Assembly (NCBI GenBank): GCA_037176905.1
Contig: JBBBWG010006358.1
Location: 1 to 26,704, forward strand
Direction of reading: 5' to 3'
Origin: Azolla pinnata
Lineage: Eukaryota > Streptophyta > Polypodiopsida > Salviniales > Salviniaceae
DNA: 26,704 nucleotides
Shown here: piece after piece, positions 20,036-26,704 of the stretch
How positions within the stretch are numbered: the stretch's first letter is position 1
Layout: each line of letters starts with the position of its first letter
The notes under the pieces: generated by a model
Seen by the model: only the letters and a program-made list of their open reading frames with translations
Told to the model about the DNA's origin: nothing
The model's database searches: none
Translations under genes and position numbers: made by a program

Positions 20036-22590
20036 TTTTTTTCTTACTCCACAAATAAGATTAGTTATTAGTAATATTAAAATTTTACACAATAAATGTA
20101 GCCCATTGGCATGTGATTACCTAGAAAGAGAGATAGGTCTATCCATATTTCTACACTTGTGCTCCATATCTCCTAGATGTATGAAGATAAATTTCCTTAA
20201 TGGAAAAAGCCAACATGGTGAGAAATTGGATTTAGGGTTTAATAGGTCGCCTTCAAAGACATAAAAAATTTCTCCGTAATATGAGAAAGTTAAGCTTGAT
20301 TATAGTTATTTTATTTGGAGATCCCTCTAGGGCTTAATATTGGCTTCGCAAGGAGAAACACATTTTTATCTATTTCTTTTTTACCGTTTCCTCCAAGAGC
20401 AACTAATATATCCTCAAATACTACTATGCACTTGTCGCACCATGTATGCCAAATGGTTACACTGCTTAGTAACTCCCAATACTTGTCTAAAGTGGGTGTT
20501 GGTGTCCTAATCAATACCTAGAGCTGAAGGACTCTCTTATATGACTTTCCCTTCTCGCATGTGCCATGCAAAACTGGATTTGTCCATTTCATAGTACGAG
20601 GCCTTAGTTTTGAGTGTTGACCACACTGTAGAGCCCTAGGTGAAGGTGTCATTGGGACTAATACTCTTTGCCAAACTTGTATTGACCTCGAACATTTCCA
20701 GAGACAATGGATTTGAGATTTTGATACTGCTCCACATCTCTTACATGTCGTTGGTTGTCCCATTTTGCTCGGCCATTCACCCACTACAATGGCTTGATGA
20801 ATAATCATCCATTGTAACATCAAGATCCTCTTAAAATATTGTCTTTTCTAAAATCGTTGCCAAAAGATAGAGAGAAACAAATCATCCAAATCATAGTTCA
20901 ACCACAAATGTTTTGGTGCAGGGACATTTTCCTTAGCCTTCATAATGATTGCACGTCCTATTTTTGCACTATATATTGAAAAATTTGAGGAACCTTCTTT
21001 TGTGTATTTATTCCCTTTATCCCAAATAACCAGCCTTGGATCCCTCGAAATTCGTCGCAAAGGTTTGCCTTCATGTATCCATATTCTCGAATCCTAGGAT
21101 ATTTTATTGGGAGGGGGGTCTATTTGCCATTTGTTGTTCCTCCATTGGATAATCCTAACTCGAACCCGTTCTGGATTACCATATTCCAAGTCTCACGCCT
21201 CTATTCTCTTAATTAATCCACTGTCTTTCAATTTATAGATCATTGGTATGTCATTTTGTAGGTTGCAATGTATTACAATTGTCTTATTATAGTCATCAAA
21301 CCATGTTGTCCACATTAGTGTAGTAGTCCTACTGCCATCTTGTTCTCTCCACTTGCCTCTTAACAAGTCATCTCTCATTGTTTTTCCTCCCCTGATACTT
21401 TTTAAGATCTGAGATAGCTCTTTTTCACGTAACCTTAAAAAATTTCTCCATGTAGCCATAGACGTTGCAAGTTTGTTGGCCATGTTACACCAATTGAGCT
21501 TTGAACTTCCTCCAAACATATGCCCATATTAGTCTGTGAACCTACTATTCCATATCAAAGGTTGATGAACTGCCTCTTCCACATCAGTAGGCCCTAGTAT
21601 TTGCAAGCTGATTGTTAGCTTTTCCCAAGTTTGGAAAGTTCCTCATGAATTTATCCTCATAAGATTTGGAAAAATGAGTCATTTGATGTATTTCCACCAG
21701 CCATCTTGCACTTAATTGCCATGTATCTCTTGTTCTTGGTGTAAGCCCTTTCGTTCTCTAGAGCAATAGTTCTTTCCAGGGTCCACCTATAAGCATCAAT
21801 CTGCATAGAATAAATTTACCAAGTAACGCATGACATTGCTGTTGAGGGTCCACTATGCCCAAACCTCCTTTCGTCTTTGGTAGCATGATGGTGGACCATG
21901 TTACCTTTGCTCTTGCATCTTCGTCTACCTTTCCAGCCCAAAGGAAGTTTCTAATCATCCATTTAATTTGAGTGAGACAAGATTAGTTAAAGAGTCATCC
22001 TAATATTACATACTAGATAGAAGATAACAAAATATGGTTAGCTATAATAGCTCTTCCTACCAAGGAAAGTTTAGCATTTCTCCAAAACATCAGCTTTTGT
22101 CGAAGTTTAAACAATGGTTGAATTTGTCTTTCTAGCTGAATGTTTATGTCCACTTGCAAGTCTAAGTATCTAGCGGTTTCACCCTTTGGGATCCAAAGAA
22201 ATTATGGTTTAGGGCTCCATCTTGGAATGGCATCGTTGCCAACCCATAATGCTATTGACTTGCGCCATTTTATGTTGGCACCTGACCCTTTATAGAATCC
22301 TGCCAAAGCATTTTCAACATTCTTGAGATTGTCAACTAAGCCTTCTACAAATAAACTGGTAGCATCAACAAATTCTACGTCAATTATTTCCTTTAACTGG
22401 TTTGGCAATCTTATTCCTTTTTATGTGGTTGCACTCTTCTCATATGAATAGATGTAATGCTTTAGCATAAAAAAGAAAGAGGTAAGGAACCAATGGGCAA
22501 CCCTGTCTAACTAATCGTGACAAATAGATATCTTCGCTTAAGACACTGTTATTAACACTCTACTTTTTGTTTCTTTGAATAAAGTTGTTG
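20036..22590 (-). mobile_element. 5'-truncated L1-type LINE retrotransposon, decayed
   Basis: On the minus strand, pieces of LINE ORF2 appear in order from high to low coordinates: the late RT blocks, a long connection region and a C-terminal cysteine motif. The 3' end is probably at the A9 tract (T9 on the plus strand) near 20035-20043. The 5' end stops within the RT domain near 22560-22590. Such 5' truncation is typical of target-primed reverse transcription. No target-site duplication was found around the proposed ends. Confidence 0.8.
20311..22545 (-). pseudogene. LINE ORF2 relic: RT C-terminal half and zf-RVT
   Basis: Near 22,500 the minus strand reads LSRLVRQGCPLVPYLF, the L1 RT block VRQGCPLSPYLF. 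At about 22345-22380 it reads EFVDATSLFVEG in place of the catalytic FADDTxLF, so both active-site aspartates of the usual FADD are disturbed. At about 21,900 follow IRNFLWAG and PKTKGGLGIVD, typical of plant LINEs. The C-terminal zf-RVT-like motif CKRCGAVSKSQIHCLWKC is at about 20,695-20,750. The frame ends at a stop at 20311-20313. Multiple stops and frameshifts divide it, so it makes no enzyme. Confidence 0.8.
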
Positions 22591-22756
22591 CTTGTAATAT
22601 TACGAAGTTACATAGTAATCCGTAATATTACTAAAACAGGTAGCTGGATCATAATGGTACAGAGTCAAGTAGTACGACTAAGATCCCTAACGACGTGTAT
22701 TGTTACGCATTACAAGATAATAAATCGATACGTAGGAAATATGTACTGACACACTT

Positions 22757-23757
22757 CACTACAAGGTATTGGCGAGTTTGTCGTGTATTTTGTCGCCAAA
22801 TTTGTTCAGCAAAACTTTAAAAAAATGCGCAACAAAAAATTTTGTTGCGCAGTTGCTGTAAATTTTGTTGTGACCTTTACCGTGAGTTTTATTTTGATGT
22901 ATTACTGCGACCATTGCTGCAAGATTTGTTGCGATATTTCTAGGGATTTTACCACGAGTTTTGCCGCGAGATATGTGTGAATTTTGCTATGAGTTTACTA
23001 TGTCTTTTACCGCAAAGTTGTTGTGTTATTCACACTATATTTATTGCTTCTTTGCTGCGAAATTTACTACTTCCCTGATACAAGGTTTACTACAACATGG
23101 ATGCAAATTTAACTACAACTTTGACGTAAATTTAACTACAACTTTGATTCTCAATTTACTACATATTTAACGTGATATTTGCCGTGATATTTACTACTAT
23201 ATTGCTGCACTATTTATTGCTCGGCAACAACGAATTTTACTACAAATTTGACGTGAATCGAACTGCTAATTTGACGCAAGTTTTATTGCTAATTTGATGC
23301 TATTGTTAGTGCAAGTTTGTCGTGAGTTTTATTACATTTTTTACACGCTTGTTATTGTAACTTTGGCACGAGATTTGCTGCTTGTGTTATGCTAGCTTTA
23401 CTGTAGGTTTGTCGGGACATCTTTTAGGTGACGGGTACTCCAACATTGACACGCGTTTTATTGCATTTTTTACGCGAGCTTTACTACATCAAGTTTTTCA
23501 TGGGTTCTTTTGCAAATTTTATGCAAGTTTTTCTACAAAATTTACGCAAGTGTTACTGAAAATTTGATGCTATTTTTAGTAGAAATTTGACGCTAATTTA
23601 CTGCAAATTAGACGATAATTTACTGAAAATTAGATGCTTATATATTGCAATTTTGCTACATTTAAACTATTGATTTACTGCTCATTTGTCGGACATATTA
23701 ATGCTAATTTAGTGCGTGTTTGCTACAAATTTTCTGCATGTTTAGTAATACGTATAT
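22757..23757 (+). repeat. Degenerate 11-12 bp array with CACTA-like terminus
   Basis: About 80 imperfect units of 11-12 bp fill a kilobase. Two forms tend to alternate, TTTACTGCAAA and TTTGACGCTAA, giving a 22-23 bp dimer; the phase is clearest at 23588-23757. The left edge begins CACTACAAGGTATTGGCGAG at 22757, like the 5' terminus of plant CACTA (En/Spm) transposons, whose subterminal regions are packed with short degenerate repeats. The matching right terminus (ending in TAGTG with the same flank) was not identified. There is no transposase. Short open frames in it are by-products of its low stop density. Confidence 0.6.
22826..22851 (+). repeat. 26-bp perfect palindrome
   Basis: TGCGCAACAAAA, two bases AA, then its exact reverse complement TTTTGTTGCGCA. 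It lies about 70 bp inside the CACTA-like end. It could extrude as a hairpin or bind a dimeric protein. Confidence 0.95.
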
Positions 23758-23924
23758 GGATGTAGGATAATCGGGTGCTGGACTTTTTGACAATAAATTG
23801 AATATTTTGAATCATATTTTTAGCCAATCAAATTATAGAATTGAAGTTAAAACTTGAAATGAAAATATAATTAAACTAAAGTCTATACAAAAAACAAAAA
23901 AATATTTACGGAGAAGGACAATAC

Positions 23925-23965
23925 TCACTAGGGTTATTATTGTCGCAAATATCTAACCCTAGTGA
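23925..23965 (+). repeat. Inverted repeat, 12-bp arms
   Basis: TCACTAGGGTTA at 23925-23936 pairs exactly with TAACCCTAGTGA at 23954-23965, across a 17-base loop. It lies between the degenerate array and the copia LTR. Arms begin with CACTA but no transposon body lies between them. Confidence 0.9.
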
Positions 23966-24091
23966 CAGATTACTAGACCTAAGGTCGGTGTGTGTCACCC
24001 CAGTGTCAACAGGTGATGAAGCGCCACTTAGCTCAAGGTTTTGCTCAAGGTCTTGAGCACCCGCTGTCAAATGCGGGCATCTAATGGCCGT

Positions 24092-24402
24092 GTTCACACT
24101 GTCCATAAGTGGACGGGCCATATATGTAATATGCCAGAATGACGTGAGCCCTAGCCTAGGTAAATATCAGGCTTGTATGGTCGTCCAAAGTTTGTTGCTC
24201 CAACTTTAGTTAATGGTAGTTCCATTTTGTGCCTATCTCTCTCTCCCACTCTCTCCTGTCTTTGGCCGCCACTTTTGTCTGGTTCAGATCTGAAGTCTCC
24301 TCCTTCAAATCTGCTCTTCTCTCAATTTCAACCCTCTTCTTGATGCCTCCACCATACTGCTGGGAGCCAGCGCTTTGTTCCGCCTGACGACCTTCCACAA
24401 CA
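24092..24402 (+). repeat. Probable 5' LTR of the second copia element
   Basis: The right end is well placed: CCACAACA at 24395-24402, two bases, then the primer-binding site. The left end is a guess based on a TGTT start at 24092 that mirrors the AACA end; earlier TG positions back to about 23940 are possible. A CT-rich stretch at 24236-24256 would be in R/U5. Confidence 0.4.
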
Positions 24403-24404
24403 TT

Positions 24405-24416
24405 TGGTATCAGAGC
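24405..24416 (+). other. Primer-binding site for initiator tRNA-Met
   Basis: TGGTATCAGAGC is the standard plant Ty1/copia primer-binding site, complementary to the 3' end of initiator methionine tRNA. It sits two bases after the LTR end and fixes the strand and start of the element. Confidence 0.9.
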
Positions 24417-24994
24417 GCGGTTCGTCCGCTGCAGGCCATCATCTGCTGCTCCTGTCTTCCTGCTGTATTCTACTTCGCGTGGACGTCAAGAACGTGCGGT
24501 ATAGAAAAGATTCAAGACAGTTCCGGCCATCCGTAACTTCCGACCGGTGTGCAAAGACTTCTATATACTGAGAGTTTTCGACGACGTCTTCTGCCGTACG
24601 ACACATCATTGTGTTCCTCTCGACGTCAGGGAGAGAACAAGAGATACGGAACTGATTTTGGAGCAACCCACAGGGAGTTACGACCGTTTTACTACAGCCT
24701 GCAGTAAAACGTTTTCTCGCGGTCTAGTTTGTGCAGTGTACGACTAGATCACGATTTCGACAGTCGTGCTCTCTTCGACAGTGCTTCGTACACACTTCGG
24801 GCAGAGCTAGTGGCTTTTGCTCACTCCGTGTAGAAGTACTTTGGCCGAAATCCGCTTCGGAAGAGTCTTCACGACTCGTTCTTCTACAGACTAGGCGTAT
24901 AAGTCCGACGTCAATGCGAACTTTAGCGACACGGCTTGTACTCACTTCGGGAGTACTTGTGTCCGCTCCGAGTAGAGCCGTGGTTCGCTACAAA

Positions 24995-25367
24995 GTTCGT
25001 GCCCAACTCGATTAGACCACATTCGGGTAGACTGTAGTGCAGTTGTACTTACCCGTGGTCGTAATCACTCCGGGCAGAACTACGGAGTTCGTGTCCAACT
25101 CGGTTAGACTACATTCGGGTAGACTGCAGTGCAGTCATACTCATCCGTAGTCGTAACCACTTTGGCAGAGCTTCCGTCCCCCACAAGTTCGTGTTCAACT
25201 CGGCTAGATCGCATTCGGGTAGACTGTAGAGCAGTCGTACTCACCCGCGATCGTAGTCACTTCGAACAGAACTTCTACGTTCGTGCTCAACTCGGTTAGA
25301 TCGTATTCGGGTAGACTGTAGTGCAGTTGTACTCACTCACGATCGTAACCACTTCGAGCAGAAGTAC
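24995..25367 (+). repeat. Four ~92-bp tandem repeats in the copia leader
   Basis: Copies start at 24995, 25087, 25187 and 25279, each with GTTCGTG.(C/T)CAACTCG, then ATTCGGGTAGACTG and CAGT.(G/A)TACT. Unit lengths are about 92, 100, 92 and 89 bp. Identity between copies looks high. Weaker related pieces (ACTTCGGG, GTAGAAGTAC) lie upstream to about 24790. The array sits between the primer-binding site and gag, so it would be in the 5' leader of the genomic RNA. Confidence 0.9.
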
Positions 25368-25386
25368 ATACAAGCCCTCCCGACAA

Positions 25387-26283
25387 ATGGCTTCAACATC
25401 CGGCTCATCCGAGATGAGCATAAGGAAGTTCGACGAGACGAACTTCAACTTCTAGAAAGAACAGATGCAAGACTATCTCATAGTCTGCGGCTACATCGAT
25501 CTGATAGAGCACGACATGGCTCCGGCAACATACAAGGCGGACTTAAGGACGAAACTGGACCGAGTAGCTCGCGCAAAAATCCGGATGCATGTGTCTGAAT
25601 CCGTGTATTACACGGTTCAGTCGTGTACGACATCGAAAGAATTGTGGAAGACGTTGTCGGACACTTACGAAAAGAAGGTGGCCGCTACGAAGATTTATCT
25701 CATACGGCGCCTTTACAACTTACGGATGGAAGAATCGGATTCGATCGCGGCTTATCTGAACGACTACGAAGGAATCATTTCCCAGCTGTCAGCACAAGGT
25801 ATGACGATCGATGACGAGCTAAAAGCTCTATTGCTGATGAGCAGTCTTCCACCATCCTGGGAAACCTTCGTCACGACCGTCTGCAACGCGTCTGCTACGG
25901 TCGTGAAGTACTCCGAGACTACGAGCTCCATTCTGTCTGAAGACGCTCGGAGGAAAACGTTCGTTCAGAACTAGGCAAGTGAAGCCTATACCATAGAGAG
26001 TACGGGTGATCGACAACAACATCGTGGAAGAAGTTCCTCGCACGGGCCGAACGTGACGAGAAACCGAAGCAAGTCCGGGGGTTCATTGACGTGCAACTAT
26101 TGCAAGAAACCTGGACACATCAAGTCTGACTGCTGAGCCCTTAAAGAGAAGAATGGAAAATTTACACAAAAGGGCAATCGTATTGAAGAGGTGAACTTCT
26201 GCGGTTCATCTTCTACGATTCTACGACGCACAAACGGAGATACTACGGAGGATGATCCGAACATCCTCATCGTGGAGAGCGAC
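25387..26283 (+). pseudogene. Copia gag (UBN2-type capsid plus zinc knuckle), interrupted
   Basis: The frame starts MASTSGSSEMSIRKFDETNF at 25387, the usual copia gag start. It contains the UBN2-type capsid region (MQDYLIVCGYIDLIEHD, ELWKTLSDTYEKK, LYNLRMEESDSIAAYLND, LLLMSSLPPSWETFVTTV) and a CCHC zinc knuckle, CNYCKKPGHIKSDC, at 26092-26133. Stops interrupt it at 25453-25455 (after NFNF, where relatives have W), 25972-25974 (after FVQN) and 26134-26136 (right after the knuckle). Otherwise it stays in one frame to about 26283. Intact gag would package the element's RNA into particles. Confidence 0.85.
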
Positions 26284-26704
26284 CGAAGCAGATATTCTGC
26301 TTACGATGGAGGAAGCCACCAGCTGGCTCCTCGACTCGGGTGCCTCTTACCACGTAACTCCGTTCCGATCGCAATTCCGACAGTATACGACTCGAAATTT
26401 CGATCCTATACGCGTCGGAAATTCGCAGCATTGTGCGGTCGTCGGCATCGGCACAATAGAGCTCAACCTTCCGGGTGGCTCTACGATCGTACTGCACGAT
26501 GTTCGGCACGTCCCGGAGCTCTCAAGGTGGCTCATTTCGGTGGGACAACTCGACAAAGCAAGCGTTCGTGCCAGCTTCTCGTCAGGAGGGTGGAGTCTCC
26601 AGAAAGGGAACCTCCTACTTGCTCGTAGTCCGAAGATACACTCGTTGTATCCTCTGTACGTCACGCTCAGAGAGGGTGACTTATTCGTCGTGGATATTCC
26701 GGTG
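26284..26704 (+). pseudogene. Copia protease and pre-integrase region (partial)
   Basis: After a one-base shift relative to gag near 26283, the frame reads ADILLTMEEATSWLLDSGAS and YHVTP, the copia aspartic protease with its DSG active site at 26333-26341. It goes on through VVGIGTIELNLPGGSTIVLH, DVRHVPELSRWLISVGQLD and LLLARSPKIHSLYPLYV, the start of the gag-pre-integrase domain, to the right edge with no stop. The intact protease would cut the polyprotein. In copia elements gag and pol usually share one frame, so the shift is probably a one-base insertion or deletion. Confidence 0.8.

Larger units (their letters stand above)
24092..26704 (+). mobile_element. 5' part of a second Ty1/copia retrotransposon
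   Basis: In order: a probable 5' LTR ending at 24402, an iMet primer-binding site, a ~970-bp leader with tandem repeats, gag and protease. The element continues past the right edge. Composition shifts to markedly CpG-rich sequence from about 24430 onward, unlike the host DNA and the older elements in the window. Several stops and one frameshift mean this copy is not autonomous. It is a different element from the one at 1-783. Confidence 0.85.

Noticed and set aside
22594-22631. Two copies of GTAATATTAC, which contain the geminivirus origin nonanucleotide TAATATTAC
   Set aside because: There is no GC-rich stem around either copy, no iteron set and no Rep-like frame nearby. The two copies are 28 bp apart in AT-rich sequence and probably arose by a local duplication.
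22783-23567. Several 60-70 codon plus-strand frames in the degenerate array
   Set aside because: They follow the TTT/TGC repeat words and have no domain; low stop density in this frame explains them.
22757-23965. A complete small CACTA transposon from 22757 to TAGTG at 23964
   Set aside because: The supposed right end matches the left terminus only in the five CACTA bases and is already part of its own 12-bp hairpin; flanking 3-bp duplications do not agree.
24439-25015. Open frames on both strands in the copia leader
   Set aside because: The sequence is CpG-rich with few stops, the frames overlap each other on opposite strands, and the place between primer-binding site and gag is normally non-coding.
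1-26704. CRISPR arrays, bacterial operons or prophage genes
   Set aside because: No spaced identical repeats, no ribosome-binding sites and no prokaryotic gene organisation; the spliced genes and LTR elements are plant nuclear.

Overview
The window looks like nuclear DNA of a flowering plant, probably one with a large, repeat-rich genome. It has spliced genes with long AT-rich introns, plant-type gene families, plant microsatellites and several classes of decayed retrotransposon. The species cannot be named from the sequence.

There are two host genes. The first, on the + strand (1036-8870, nine exons), encodes a 542-residue homologue of EARLY FLOWERING 5 (ELF5; WBP11 in animals), a proline-rich nuclear protein linked to pre-mRNA processing and flowering time. 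The second, on the - strand (15061-17601, five coding exons plus a likely leader exon near 18620-18770), encodes a compact 286-residue Sec14-like CRAL-TRIO lipid-transfer protein. Both reading frames are intact across every inferred splice junction. Nothing suggests the two genes act together; they are neighbours separated by transposon debris.

The rest is mobile or repetitive DNA. Positions 1-783 are the 3' end of a Ty1/copia element whose LTR ends about 250 bp upstream of the ELF5 start codon. The 4-kb second intron of ELF5 holds a decayed copia fragment, a perfect 2 x 52 bp tandem duplication and an exon-like open segment. A decayed Ty3/gypsy element (about 9.44-13.69 kb) follows ELF5, with recognisable gag, RT, RNase H and integrase. 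Upstream of the Sec14 gene lie a ~0.5-kb GATG/TATG minisatellite, a 5'-truncated L1-type LINE on the - strand (about 20.04-22.59 kb), and a ~1-kb degenerate array with an 11-12 bp period that opens with a CACTA-like terminus (22757-23757). The window closes with the 5' part of another Ty1/copia element (LTR, iMet primer-binding site, a leader with four ~92-bp tandem repeats, gag, protease), which runs off the right edge.

The most interesting signals are the 11-12 bp array, the gypsy element whose pol motifs look more metazoan-like than like the usual plant lineages, the tandem repeats in the copia leader, and the in-frame exon-like segment in ELF5 intron 2. I did not find evidence for a wholly new biological system.
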